DNA of 64,000 bases from Marivita geojedonensis. GTDB lineage: Bacteria > Pseudomonadota > Alphaproteobacteria > Rhodobacterales > Rhodobacteraceae. The DNA lies in NCBI RefSeq assembly GCF_002115805.1, contig NZ_JFKC01000001.1, positions 62,001 through 126,000 of the forward strand. The letters run 5' to 3'. Position numbers and translations under genes: made by a program. This document shows positions 23,767 to 32,842 of the stretch, piece by piece. Position 1 is the first letter of the stretch, and every line of letters starts with the position of its first letter. The notes under the pieces are model-generated. The model ran no database searches and had not been told where the DNA came from. It saw nothing but the letters and a program-made list of their open reading frames with translations.

Positions 23767-23785
23767 GTTTTGGTCCTCCGTGTTG

Positions 23786-23824
23786 AGTATGTCTGCATCT
23801 GATTGAAAATGCAAATCACTCGCA
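23786..23824 (-). promoter_or_regulatory. sitA promoter with Mur/Fur-type box
   Basis: Read on the minus strand, TTGCAT (23814-23809) and CATACT (23791-23786) are 17 nt apart and form a reasonable -35/-10 pair about 20-45 nt ahead of sitA. Overlapping the -35 is an imperfect palindrome at 23810-23824 (TGCAAATCACTCGCA on the plus strand). It resembles the manganese-responsive Mur box (TGCAAAT-type arms) known for alphaproteobacterial sit operons. Repression by Mn-loaded Mur is the expected control. The rest of 23825-24088 shows no gene that I can support. Confidence 0.55.
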
Positions 23825-24088
23825 ATTAGGTAGGTGCACAGTGCAGTGCTGCAAGGGACGGGAAAGAATAATTTGTGCAGATGGTTCCCCAGAAGAAATG
23901 AACGTTGGCCGCCGCTCTGCAAGAATCTTCCAGCCTCCGTTACCAACATGTTCTGACCCCGCCCGATGTGCTCAACGCCAATTGAATGAATTCGACTTTG
24001 CGAACCCCGTGCGCAAGATTCGGCTGGCATTGGCGCACATCTGGTCCAATTGTCGGGGTCATCCGCACAGCCGTCGGGATTGACGATC

Positions 24089-24499
24089 ATGCCGCAACTC
24101 AATGCCATCCATCACGTCGCAATCATCTGCGAAGACTACGCCCGGTCCAAGGCGTTCTACACGGGTGTCCTGGGTTTGGCGGTTCTCGCGGAAAACTATC
24201 GCGCCGAGCGGAAATCGTGGAAACTCGATCTGGCCCTGCCCGATGGGTCCCAGATCGAGTTGTTTTCATTTCCGGATGCGCCCAGACGTGCCACCGGACC
24301 GGAGGCACAGGGTCTGCGGCACCTGGCCTTTGCGGTGGATGATGTCGCGGCATGGAAGGACGATCTTGAGGCGCAAGGTATCGCGGTCGAGGCGATCCGG
24401 GTGGACGAATTCACCGGTCGGCGGTTCACGTTTTTTCGCGACCCCGACGATCTTCCGCTTGAACTCTACGAAGTGCCAAGGGCCGGTTCGCAGGACTGA
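24089..24499 (+). CDS. VOC-family metalloprotein (YaeR/GloA2-like)
   Basis: A 136-residue single VOC protein close to the YaeR/SMU1112c group of glyoxalase-like proteins. It opens with the metal His in AIHHVAIICEDY and the helix SKAFYTGVLGL. A Glu (SQIELFSF), a second His (GLRHLAFAVDD) and a terminal Glu (LPLELYEV) complete the usual H/E/H/E metal set. Such proteins are often annotated as lactoylglutathione lyase, but the physiological substrate is not known. ATG 24089 is used; a TTG 39 nt upstream is in frame. It is monocistronic and convergent with the LacI regulator (6-nt gap). Confidence 0.75.
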   Translation: MPQLNAIHHVAIICEDYARSKAFYTGVLGLAVLAENYRAERKSWKLDLALPDGSQIELFSFPDAPRRATGPEAQGLRHLAFAVDDVAAWKDDLEAQGIAVEAIRVDEFTGRRFTFFRDPDDLPLELYEVPRAGSQD

Positions 24500-24505
24500 C
24501 GCAAC

Positions 24506-25513
24506 TCAGCGCCCGGTGCTCGATGTTCGGCAGACGAGTGATACGGGCGTCCGAAGAACCGCATCCGGACGGCGGCCCTCCTGAATCCATTCGAGCAGGT
24601 GATGGGCTGCGGTATGGGCGAGGTTTGGGATATCGCAACTGACCGACGACAAGGGCGGATGGCTGTCCTGGCAATCCTCGATATCATCAATGCCAATAAC
24701 CCGGAGGTCTTTTCCGACGCGGGGCCCGTGTTCCGAGCAGCCGGCCAAAAGGCCCAATGCGACCAGGTCGTTGAAACACAGCACGCCATCGACATCGCTG
24801 TATGTCTGCCGCAGCTTGGGTGCCATAGACCGCCCGAAACTGCGCGATGTCTCTCCGGTCAGCACAAGCGGTTCGATGTTTTCGTCTTTCAGGGCCGATA
24901 GGTAGGCGCTCATGCGTTCGCGCGTAACCGGTCGTTCCGGCAAGCCGCCCAGGAACGCGATGCGTTTGCATCCCTGGTCCATAAGGTGCCGCGTGGCAAG
25001 CGCGCTGCCGGTCTCGTAATCGGGGGCTATGAAGGGAACGCGGGAGCCCAGGACCTCGAGCCGTCGAAACACCTGGATCGTCGGCACGGCAGCTTTGTGC
25101 AACTCCGCGGCAATCGCATCTTCCTGACCATAAGCCGGGGACAGGATCAGTCCCGAAAGACCATGTTCGCAGAGCGACGCAATCGTTCGGTTCTGCAGTT
25201 CGGGATCTTCGTCCGTATTGGCAATGACGGTCGCGTAACCCTGTTCGGCCAGATACATTTGAAGCGAAGCTGCAAACTCGGTGAAAAAGGGGTTGCGCAG
25301 ATCGTTGATGACAAGCCCGATCAACCCGGACGATGCAGAGCGCAGAGTGGCGGCGGAGCGGTTGTAGACATAGCCGAGATCGCGCATCGCCTCCCGCACG
25401 ATCTCGCGGGTGCTGTCCTTCACGGTTTCGCTGCCCCGAACGACGAGCGAAACGGTCGATTTCGAAACGCCCGCCGCTTTTGCAACATCAAGTATGGTAG
25501 GGCGTCGGGCCAT
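24506..25513 (-). CDS. LacI-family transcriptional regulator
   Basis: A 335-residue LacI/GalR protein with an N-terminal helix-turn-helix (TILDVAKAAGVSKSTVSLVV, residues 6-25), the hinge helix region NRSAATLRS, and a periplasmic-binding-protein-like effector domain (IGLVINDLRNPFF onward, with GVLCFNDLVALGLL). It is the last gene of a long minus-strand run starting at 39987, so it is probably autoregulated. The run's promoter carries two TGGAACGTTCCA palindromes of LacI type; this protein is the natural candidate to bind them. The effector is probably a sugar or cyclitol, unproven. Confidence 0.88.
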   Translation of the reverse strand: MARRPTILDVAKAAGVSKSTVSLVVRGSETVKDSTREIVREAMRDLGYVYNRSAATLRSASSGLIGLVINDLRNPFFTEFAASLQMYLAEQGYATVIANTDEDPELQNRTIASLCEHGLSGLILSPAYGQEDAIAAELHKAAVPTIQVFRRLEVLGSRVPFIAPDYETGSALATRHLMDQGCKRIAFLGGLPERPVTRERMSAYLSALKDENIEPLVLTGETSRSFGRSMAPKLRQTYSDVDGVLCFNDLVALGLLAGCSEHGPRVGKDLRVIGIDDIEDCQDSHPPLSSVSCDIPNLAHTAAHHLLEWIQEGRRPDAVLRTPVSLVCRTSSTGR

Positions 25514-25521
25514 GTTACCTT

Positions 25522-26688
25522 TTACGTTTCTATCCCGTGTAGCGAAAGCAGGGTTCGCATGCGATGTTCCGCCAATTCCGGATTCAACAACAGTCGGGCG
25601 TCATCCGCCAGTCGGAAAACCGCCGCATAATGGGTGATTTCCCGGCTCGACTGGAAGCCACCCGGCATGATGAAATGGCTTTGAGCCCCGTTCAACCACG
25701 CGAGAAAGGCAATTCCCGCCTTGTAGAAACGTGTTGGCGCTTTGAAGATTTCGCGGCTGAGCGGGACGGTTGGGGCGAACAAGGCGTGGTATCGCGCGCT
25801 GTCGCCTTCCGCCAGTGCCTCAAGAGCCTGAGAGGCGGCAGGAGCGATGGCGGCAAAGATGCCGAGCAGCGCGTGACTGTAGCGCGTACCGTCGCCCTCG
25901 ATGAGTGGGGCATAATTGAAATCGTCGCCGGTATAGAGCCGCACCCCTCCGGGCAATCGCGCGCGGAAGGATTCTTCATGCCCCTGATCGAGCAGTGAAA
26001 TCTTTATGCCATCGACCTTGGCCGGGTTCTCGGCAATCAGACCGAGAACAAAATCGCTGGCCTGCGCCACATCTTTGGTTCCCCAGTAGCCTGCCAGCGT
26101 GGGGTCGAACATATCGCCGAGCCAGTGCAGGATGACAGGCTTTTCCGCCCCGTCGATCAGTGTGCGATACACTGTGTGGTAAGTCTCAGCCGGGGCGTTG
26201 ATCGCCGTGAAGGCGCGTGACGCCATCAGGATCAGTTGGCCGCCCACTGCTTCGATGGCTTCGGCCTGCTCTTGGTATGCGGCGAGGATCGCATTTGAGG
26301 AGGTGAGTTCGTCAAGGCCCCTGTGGTCGGTTCCTGCACCACAGGCAACCCTAGGCGCCAGAGGATGGGCTTTGGCAGCCGACATGGTCCGTTCGATCAG
26401 TTCTTTGGCTGTAAGCCAATCGACACCCATCCCGCGTTGCGCGGTATCCATGGCCTCTGCAAGGCCAAGGCCTTGATCCCACAGCCATGTGCGGAACGCG
26501 AGTGTCGCGTCCCAGTCGACTGCGGGCCGGGTGTCCCAGGGGTTCCGTTCGCGCAGAGGATCGCTCACGACATGAGCGGCGGCAAAGGCGGTGCGGGTCA
26601 GAGGCACTGTGGGCGGACGGGCTTCAAGCGGGTCGCCTTGCAGGGAGTAGCCGACAAGTTGGCCATCGGAGGTGGGTAGGTTCAGCAT
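25522..26688 (-). CDS. DUF993 family protein (dihydrodipicolinate-synthase-like)
   Basis: A 388-residue protein of the DUF993 group, related by fold to the DapA/N-acetylneuraminate-lyase TIM barrels. Visible pieces are CGAGTDHRGLDEL, QLILMASRAF, a conserved KPVILHWLGDMFDP, the stretch KVDGIKISLLDQGHEE (with a candidate Schiff-base Lys in IKIS) and GVRLYTGDDFNY. These suggest an aldolase or lyase acting on a keto-sugar or keto-acid. The exact reaction is not known to me. It sits between Dabb and lacI with gaps of 8-9 nt, so it belongs to the same operon. Confidence 0.75.
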   Translation of the reverse strand: MLNLPTSDGQLVGYSLQGDPLEARPPTVPLTRTAFAAAHVVSDPLRERNPWDTRPAVDWDATLAFRTWLWDQGLGLAEAMDTAQRGMGVDWLTAKELIERTMSAAKAHPLAPRVACGAGTDHRGLDELTSSNAILAAYQEQAEAIEAVGGQLILMASRAFTAINAPAETYHTVYRTLIDGAEKPVILHWLGDMFDPTLAGYWGTKDVAQASDFVLGLIAENPAKVDGIKISLLDQGHEESFRARLPGGVRLYTGDDFNYAPLIEGDGTRYSHALLGIFAAIAPAASQALEALAEGDSARYHALFAPTVPLSREIFKAPTRFYKAGIAFLAWLNGAQSHFIMPGGFQSSREITHYAAVFRLADDARLLLNPELAEHRMRTLLSLHGIET

Positions 26689-26697
26689 GTCAGGGCC

Positions 26698-27006
26698 TCA
26701 CACTTCGATGTCCAGAACGAGTATTCCGTCGATCCCACCGACGGCATTGGCGACCAGTTGCGCACCGAGAGCCTTGTGCTCTTCGTTCTCGGAATACGCC
26801 TGCAGAGCGGCCCAATCGTCAAAATCGATGACGAAGCCATGCATGTAACCGCGCTCGATTTGTTCGGGGCTCCGCGAGCGGCCACCCTTGAAGTCGCGCG
26901 CTCCGGGAAGGGTCACGGTAAGGTCGGCGAGTCCACGATAGATCTCTGAAACCTTTTCCTCGGGGGTCTCGGGTTTGAATTTGGTCAGGACGATATGGCG
27001 GATCAT
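26698..27006 (-). CDS. Dabb-family (stress-responsive A/B barrel) protein
   Basis: A 102-residue ferredoxin-like alpha/beta-barrel protein opening with MIRHIVLTKFKPETPEE, the classic Dabb start, with YMHGFVIDFDDWAALQAY as the second typical strand-helix. Dabb proteins are small dimeric barrels; some act as cyclases or decarboxylases and many have unknown roles in catabolic operons. The start overlaps the stop of the broken GMC gene by 4 nt. The DUF993-Dabb pairing suggests that the two act on the same intermediate. Confidence 0.8.
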   Translation of the reverse strand: MIRHIVLTKFKPETPEEKVSEIYRGLADLTVTLPGARDFKGGRSRSPEQIERGYMHGFVIDFDDWAALQAYSENEEHKALGAQLVANAVGGIDGILVLDIEV

Positions 27007-28582
27007 TTCAGATACCCTTGATCTTGCTTGATCATATCGGCGGCTTTTTCACCGATCATGATCGAGGGGGCGTTCGTATTGGACGAAACGACATTGGGCA
27101 TAATCGAAGCGTCCGCGATGCGCAGACCGTCGATGCCATTGAAGCGCAGCCGCAGGTCGAGCACCGCCTCGGCATCACTTCCCATGCGACAGGTACCTGC
27201 ACAGTGGTGCGACGTCTTGGAGTGAACGCAGATGAAGTTGAAGTAATCTTGATCAGACCGAACATCCGGCCCCGGCAGGCGCTCTGCAAGGATGAAGGGT
27301 TTCAACGCGTCCTGTGCCAGGATGTCCTGAACCAACTTCAAACCACGGATCGACATTTCGCGATCATATGGATCAGAGAGGTAGTTCGGATCGATGAGTG
27401 GCGCGTCCGCAGGATTGGCGCTTTTGAGCCGGACCGTGCCGCGGGATCGAGGACGCAGGTGGCAGGCGTTCAGGGTCACGCCGCCGTTTGGCATGGTCAC
27501 CACGCCAGCCTCGATACCGGTCCCAAGGCCGAGATGCATCTGAATGTCCGGCGAGCGTGCGGTCTCGTCAGCGTACCAGAAACCACCGGTTTCAAACAGG
27601 CTGGAGGCCACCGGTCCCTTGCGGGTGAACAGGTATTGCAGCGCGGCCCATGCGGAATTGTGCAGTTTGGCAAAGCGGTCATAGGTGTGAGGACCGGTCA
27701 CTTCGCAGATCGCATAGAGATCGAGGTGGTCCTGCAGATTTGCGCCCACTTGCCAACGTCGATCCCCAGAGCGCTGAGATCGTCAGCCGGTCCGATCCCC
27801 GAAAGCTGCAGGAGACGCGGCGAGCCTATAGCGCCGGAGGACAGGATCACTTCGCGGTCTGCGGTGATCCTTGTGCCGTCGACCATTTCAACACCGGTCG
27901 CACGCCCGTTTTCAACGATGATCCTACGCACGTGCGCCTTCATTTGGACGGTCAGGTTGGGGCGGGAACGGGCCGGTGCCAGAAATGCCATCGCCGCCGA
28001 GGACCGCCGCGCATTTCGCTGTGTGAGCTGGTAATATCCGGCACCGTCTTGCCTTGCGCCGTTTACGTCAGTGGTCGTGGGGATGCCAAGCTGCCCTGCC
28101 GCCTTGATGAAGGCATCACAGATTGGCAGAGGCGCCGCTGGCATCGACACGCCCAAAGGACCACCCTTTGCGTGATAGGTGCCGTCATAGGTGTCGTTGT
28201 CCTCGGATTTCCTGAAATACGGAAGGACCTCGTCGTAGCTCCACCCGTCGCACCCCATCTGGCGCCAATCGTCATAGTCCTGTGCGGCGCCCCGGGTGTA
28301 TATCTGCGCGTTGATCGCAGACCCCCCGCCAATCACCTTGGCTTGGGTATAGGGAAAATCCTTGCCCTGCATCGAGCGTTGCGGAACAGTTGTCCAACCC
28401 CAGGATCCGATGCCCTTGGTCATTTTGGCAAAGCCCGCAGGCAGGTGGAAAAACGGATGGCGGTCGCTGCCGCCTGCCTCAAGAAGCAACACCTGCGCGT
28501 CCGGCATCTCGCTCAGACGCGCTGCCACGACCGAGCCAGCGGACCCCCCGCCGATCACAATGAAATCGTATCCCCTACCCAT
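27003..28582 (-). pseudogene. GMC-family oxidoreductase (choline-dehydrogenase-like), frameshifted
   Basis: The two halves of one GMC flavoprotein lie in different frames. The 5' part (28582 to about 27755) has the FAD motif IGGGSAGSVVAARLSE and the GMC signature region. The 3' part (about 27749 to 27003) carries NLQDHLDLYAICEVTG, the catalytic SHHCAGTCRMGSD and the C-terminal N-containing loop. The frame changes near 27749-27755. Five bases (GGCAA) stand between GIDV and VGANLQDHL, where relatives have about six codons (usually ending LPG), so a deletion of about 13 nt is the likely cause. Together the halves match a normal length of about 530. It could be a true loss of function or an assembly error. 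Confidence 0.8.
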
Positions 28583-28591
28583 GTCGTTGTC

Positions 28592-29350
28592 TCACAGTCT
28601 CGGAATGGAAAGTCCGCCATCCACCGGGATCGTTGCCCCGGTGGCAAAGCGCATCTGGCCTTGGACAAGGGGCAGCACCACGTTCGCAATGTCCTGCGGC
28701 ATGCCCCAACGGGATGCCGGCACAAGACCGGCTTCGATACGGGCGGTATATTTGTCCTTCACACCCGCGGTCATCTCGGTCGCGATTATGCCCGGACGCA
28801 GTTCGAATACGCCGATGTCATGCGGGGCCAACCGGACCGCGAAGAGTTTGCTCATCATTGCTGCACCGGCCTTGGACATGCAGTATTCAGCACGTTCGAC
28901 AGAAGCCATCTCTGCGCTCACCGACGTCACGAAGACCATCGCGCGATAGGTGTCAGACGGTTTCTCCAGCATGCGCCGGGCCACCTCCTGAGACAGAAAG
29001 AACGCGCCACGGAGATTGACGTTCATGACCATATCGAAACCCGCTGGCTCCATATCGAGCATGTCACCCCGGACAGGTGCGCCGATGCCTGCATTGTTGA
29101 TCAGCGTGGTAACGGGCCCAAGCGTGGCCTCGACCTGATCGAGGAGTCCCGGGACCGCGGAAATGTCGGACACATCGTGCTGCACATAGAGCGCGGCATC
29201 ACCGAGACGCTCCAGAGCGCTGCGCACCGTCTGATCATCAAGTTTCGGCAGTGAGGCGATGACAATCCTGAACCCTGCACCAGCCAGGGTTTCGGCAATG
29301 GCAAAGCCGATGCCCTGCTGCCCACCGGTGATCAATGCGACGCCGCTCAT
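28592..29350 (-). CDS. Short-chain dehydrogenase/reductase (FabG-like)
   Basis: A 252-residue classical SDR with the cofactor motif TGGQQGIGFAIAE (TGxxxGIG), NNAG, the catalytic Ser in VTSVSAE, the Tyr/Lys pair YCMSK, and a C-terminal GATIPVDGG. It is annotated generically as 3-oxoacyl-ACP reductase-like, but the operon context favours oxidation of a sugar or polyol hydroxyl. ATG 29350 overlaps the GMC stop (ATGA); an open extension upstream lies within that gene. It is co-transcribed with its neighbours. Confidence 0.82.
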   Translation of the reverse strand: MSGVALITGGQQGIGFAIAETLAGAGFRIVIASLPKLDDQTVRSALERLGDAALYVQHDVSDISAVPGLLDQVEATLGPVTTLINNAGIGAPVRGDMLDMEPAGFDMVMNVNLRGAFFLSQEVARRMLEKPSDTYRAMVFVTSVSAEMASVERAEYCMSKAGAAMMSKLFAVRLAPHDIGVFELRPGIIATEMTAGVKDKYTARIEAGLVPASRWGMPQDIANVVLPLVQGQMRFATGATIPVDGGLSIPRL

Positions 29351-30846
29351 GCCGCAAACTCCGTCTCTCGGATGTGCCGCCCGGCGCGGAGGGCAAGTGC
29401 CGCAATCGTGAGCGCAGGGTTCACAGCCGCCGATGTGGGCAGGACAGACGCATCCACGATGAAAAGGTTTTGGTGATCGTGAGAACGACAGAACGTATCG
29501 ACGACACTGGATTGCGGATCTTTGCCCATCCGAGCTGTGCCGCATTGGTGCGACGGGGTTCTGCGGTCAAACGGCTTGGCGACTACAATCGGGAAACCCG
29601 CCTCGCGCAGCTTGGACTTGAGCAGCCTGACCAGCCCTTCATGCGCCGCCCAGTTCGACCGTTTCCAATCGAGCCTGATCTGACCATCCTTGAGCGTGAC
29701 GCGGCTTTCGGGATCCGGCAGATCTTCTGACATTGCGTAAAAATCGTAGCTGCGCGCGGCGATGATGTTTGCCAGCCAATTCGGCAAACCCGAACTCGCG
29801 GCCAAGATCGGCCCGGTAATCTTGCCCAGCATCTGTATGTTGCCGAGAGGTGCTGCGTTCTCATTGGCGCTGAGGTAGTAATCGTTGACCATGATCGTCT
29901 TTTGGTAGACCGAGCGGTTTTTCCTGAAAGGGTGCAGCGCGAGCACGGCCGAGCAATTGTGGTTCATGAAATTCCGCCCGACCTGATCGGAGCGGTTGGC
30001 AAGACCGTTCGGAGCGGCATCGCCTGCAGAGGCAAGGAGCAGAGCAGCGCTTTGCACAGCCCCGGCGGAAAGAACGACAAGACGCGGCGCCAGGCTCTTT
30101 TCCTCACCGTCTTGTTCATAGACCACGCGAGACACTCGTCCGTCGGCATCGGCAATTAATCGCGTGACGCGGCACTTGGTCATCAGGCTGACGTTGTCAT
30201 GGACCAATGCGGTTTTCAGGCTCCGGCTCTCTGCGTCCATCTTTCCGCCGCAGGTGTCGGGGAACGCGTCCCAGGTCGTTTGTCCGCCGGCCAACCAGCG
30301 GTCGAGATCGACACCCAATGGCAGGCTTGCGGGTGAGAGGCCGACACGGGCCAACCGCGCGCGTAGATCGGCTATGTCGGGTTCGTCCGGGACAGCCGTG
30401 TGCGGATACTGTCCGGAATGAGGCGGTTCGGTTGGATCTTCTCCAAGCGTTCCACGTACTGCGAAGAACTCTTCTGCCGCTTGGTAATCCGGTTCAAGCT
30501 CTGCATAGGAGATGGGCCACCCAGGCGTGGAGCCGCCCAGGTGTTGGAGCACTCCAAAGTCTTCCGCGCGGTACCGGATCAGGACCGCGCCGTAAAACTT
30601 CGAATTTCCGCCGACATTGTAGTAGTTTCCCGGATTGAAGGGCTTGTTTGCCCCATCGAGCCAGGTCTCTTCGGGACGAAACACGCCATTGCCAAAAATC
30701 GCCTGCGCATCGCGATCATACCGGGACGGTGCCAGCCTGTCGCCGCGCTCAAGGATCACGATCCTTCGGCCAGTCGGCGCAAGCGCCGCAGCGATTGTCG
30801 CGCCGCCCATGCCCGAGCCAATGATGACAATGTCAGCAGACGTCAT
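29347..30846 (-). CDS. GMC-family FAD-dependent oxidoreductase
   Basis: A 499-residue GMC flavoprotein with an N-terminal FAD motif IGSGMGGATIAAAL and the Glu of VILERGD. The middle holds the NVGGNSKFYGAVLIRY FAD-attachment-like region. The catalytic His region is PSHQCGTARMG, and the final loop AAVNPALTIAALALR carries the second catalytic residue. It is distinct from the broken choline-dehydrogenase-like GMC nearby and closer to sugar or polyol-oxidising members. No signal peptide is seen, so it should be cytosolic. It overlaps both neighbours by 4 nt. The substrate is unknown. Confidence 0.82.
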   Translation of the reverse strand: MTSADIVIIGSGMGGATIAAALAPTGRRIVILERGDRLAPSRYDRDAQAIFGNGVFRPEETWLDGANKPFNPGNYYNVGGNSKFYGAVLIRYRAEDFGVLQHLGGSTPGWPISYAELEPDYQAAEEFFAVRGTLGEDPTEPPHSGQYPHTAVPDEPDIADLRARLARVGLSPASLPLGVDLDRWLAGGQTTWDAFPDTCGGKMDAESRSLKTALVHDNVSLMTKCRVTRLIADADGRVSRVVYEQDGEEKSLAPRLVVLSAGAVQSAALLLASAGDAAPNGLANRSDQVGRNFMNHNCSAVLALHPFRKNRSVYQKTIMVNDYYLSANENAAPLGNIQMLGKITGPILAASSGLPNWLANIIAARSYDFYAMSEDLPDPESRVTLKDGQIRLDWKRSNWAAHEGLVRLLKSKLREAGFPIVVAKPFDRRTPSHQCGTARMGKDPQSSVVDTFCRSHDHQNLFIVDASVLPTSAAVNPALTIAALALRAGRHIRETEFAA

Positions 30847-31955
30847 GGAACGATACGGTTCTTGCTGGCGGGGTCGAACGCCACTGCCTTTTCCATGTTG
30901 ACCGCAAAGGTGAAATCCGCGCCGGGACGCACTTCGGCATCCGAACGCATCCTGGCAATGACGTCCTTGCCCCCGAGGGTCATCGATACGAAGGTGTCGG
31001 ACCCTGCAGGTTCGGTCACAACGATCCGATTGGTCAGATGTGCAATGTTGGATGACTTGCGGTCCGCTGCATCCTCGTCGGTGATCGTCTCGGGGCGAAT
31101 ACCGAGCAGAATGTCCCGACCCTCCCAGGCAGCGAGATTGTCCTGACTGAAAGGCAACTCGGCAAGACTGCCATCATGCAGCGCGACCTCCGCGACGGGG
31201 CGACCGTTTGCCAGCCGCACGGTTGCGGGGACCACGTTCATCGCAGGCGACCCCATAAAGGTCGCCACGAAGATATTCGCGGGGGTGTCGTATATCTCCT
31301 GAGGGGTTCCGAGTTGCTGAACGTAGCCGCCGTTCATCACCGCAATGCGTGTCGACAGGGTCATGGCTTCGATCTGGTCATGCGTCACATAGACTATCGT
31401 GGTGCCGAGGTTCTGATGCAGTTTCTTGATCTCGGTGCGCATGTCGACGCGCAACTTTGCGTCGAGGTTCGAAAGCGGCTCGTCGAAGAGAAAGACATCC
31501 GGGTTGCGGACCAGAGCGCGCCCCATCGCCACGCGCTGGCGCTGCCCACCGGAGAGAGCGCCGGGCTTACGGTCAAGCAGTTGTTCAATCTGCAGGAGCT
31601 TGGCCACATCATGCATGGCCTTCTCGCGCTCGGCCTTCGGTGTCCCATGCATTTCAAGGCCAAAGGTGATGTTTTGGCCAACGGTCATGTTCGGGTAAAG
31701 CGCATAGCTCTGGAACACCATTGCGATGTTGCGCTTTGACGGGTGCACGCCGTTCATCACCACATCCTTGATGCGGATCTCACCTGAGGTGATGTCTTCA
31801 AGCCCGGCGATCATGTTGAGCAGCGTGGACTTGCCGCACCCAGAAGGCCCAACCAGGACGAGAAACTTACCCTCTTCCACAGAGATGTCCACCTTGTGCA
31901 GCACTTCGACCGCGCCATAGGATTTGGTGGTGTTGTCGATGTCGAGAAAGCCCAT
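30843..31955 (-). CDS. Sugar ABC transporter ATP-binding protein (UgpC/MalK type)
   Basis: A CUT1-family ATPase of 370 residues with Walker A GPSGCGKST, signature LSGGQRQR, Walker B VFLFDEPLSNLDA, and the switch His in VTHDQ. A C-terminal TOBE/MalK-like regulatory domain starts near residue 235 (LGIRPETI). It energises the two permeases upstream in the operon. Such ATPases import mono- or oligosaccharides, polyols or glycerol-3-P; the name UgpC is only a family label. It overlaps the GMC gene by 4 nt. Confidence 0.9.
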   Translation of the reverse strand: MGFLDIDNTTKSYGAVEVLHKVDISVEEGKFLVLVGPSGCGKSTLLNMIAGLEDITSGEIRIKDVVMNGVHPSKRNIAMVFQSYALYPNMTVGQNITFGLEMHGTPKAEREKAMHDVAKLLQIEQLLDRKPGALSGGQRQRVAMGRALVRNPDVFLFDEPLSNLDAKLRVDMRTEIKKLHQNLGTTIVYVTHDQIEAMTLSTRIAVMNGGYVQQLGTPQEIYDTPANIFVATFMGSPAMNVVPATVRLANGRPVAEVALHDGSLAELPFSQDNLAAWEGRDILLGIRPETITDEDAADRKSSNIAHLTNRIVVTEPAGSDTFVSMTLGGKDVIARMRSDAEVRPGADFTFAVNMEKAVAFDPASKNRIVP

Positions 31956-31960
31956 GGCGT

Positions 31961-32842
31961 TTATCCTTTGACTGATCCAGCCATCAGACCGCGCACGAAG
32001 TAGCGGCCGGCGACGATGTAAACGAGAAGTGTGGGAAGAGCGGCGAGGATCGCGCCTGCGAAATGGACGTTGTATTCCTTCACGCCCGTGGACGATTGCA
32101 CGAGGTTGTTCAGCGCCACCGTCATTGGAGCGCCATCCCCACTGGCGAAGGACGCCCCGAACAGGAAGTCATTCCAGATGTTGGTGAACTGCCAGATGAT
32201 GCAGACGACAGCGATTGGTCCGGAGCTTGGCAGAAGAATCCGCCAGAAGATCTTGAAGAAACTCGCACCATCAATCTGGGCGGCACGCACAAGTTCAGTC
32301 GGAAACACCGCGTAGTAGTTGCGGAAATAGAGCGTCGAAAAACCGATCCCGTAAACGACGTGGACCAGCACGAGACCAGAAGCCGTTCCCGCCAGCCCGA
32401 GGAAACCGAGGACGGCCGCCATCGGGATGAGCACGATCTGGAACGGGATGAAGCAGGCGAACAGCATCAGGCCGAAGAGGATCGTATCATACCTGAAGCG
32501 CCATTTGGTCAGCACATAACCATTCAACGCACCAAGGATCGTCGAAATCGCAACAGCGGGAACGACCATCGAGATGGAGTTCCAGAAATAGGGTTTCAGC
32601 CCTGTCGGCTCCACCCCGATCTGCGCGGTGGACCAAGCCTTGAGCCATGGCTCGATCGTCCAGACCTCGGGAAGCGCCATCATGCCTCCACCGGTGATCT
32701 CGGACAGCGGCTTCACCGAGTTCACGAGCATGACGTAAAGCGGCAGCAGGTAGAACAGCGCAAAAAGCAACAGGAAGAGATAGATCAGAACCCGAACCGC
32801 GCGCCCTGTGCGGATTGCGGTGTCTTGCATGGCGACGGACAT
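31961..32842 (-). CDS. Sugar ABC transporter permease (MalG type)
   Basis: A 293-residue permease with six transmembrane segments and the EAA-like cytoplasmic loop RAAQIDGASFFKIFWRILLP, which contacts the ATPase. The N-terminus is a short cytosolic tail then YLFLLLFALFYLLPLYVMLVN. It pairs with the MalF-type permease, with which it shares a TGATG junction at 32842-32844; a GTG at 32845 is an alternative start. Part of the operon's CUT1 importer. Confidence 0.88.
   Translation of the reverse strand: MSVAMQDTAIRTGRAVRVLIYLFLLLFALFYLLPLYVMLVNSVKPLSEITGGGMMALPEVWTIEPWLKAWSTAQIGVEPTGLKPYFWNSISMVVPAVAISTILGALNGYVLTKWRFRYDTILFGLMLFACFIPFQIVLIPMAAVLGFLGLAGTASGLVLVHVVYGIGFSTLYFRNYYAVFPTELVRAAQIDGASFFKIFWRILLPSSGPIAVVCIIWQFTNIWNDFLFGASFASGDGAPMTVALNNLVQSSTGVKEYNVHFAGAILAALPTLLVYIVAGRYFVRGLMAGSVKG

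Noticed and set aside
23767-24108. N-terminal extension of SitA
   Set aside because: It would bury the signal peptide and cross the promoter and Mur box; ATG 23766 has a clear GGAGGA.
24480-24510. Direct repeat of the tRNA-Lys 3' end marking an island boundary
   Set aside because: Only a short GGTTCGCAGG-like resemblance is present, too weak for an attachment site.
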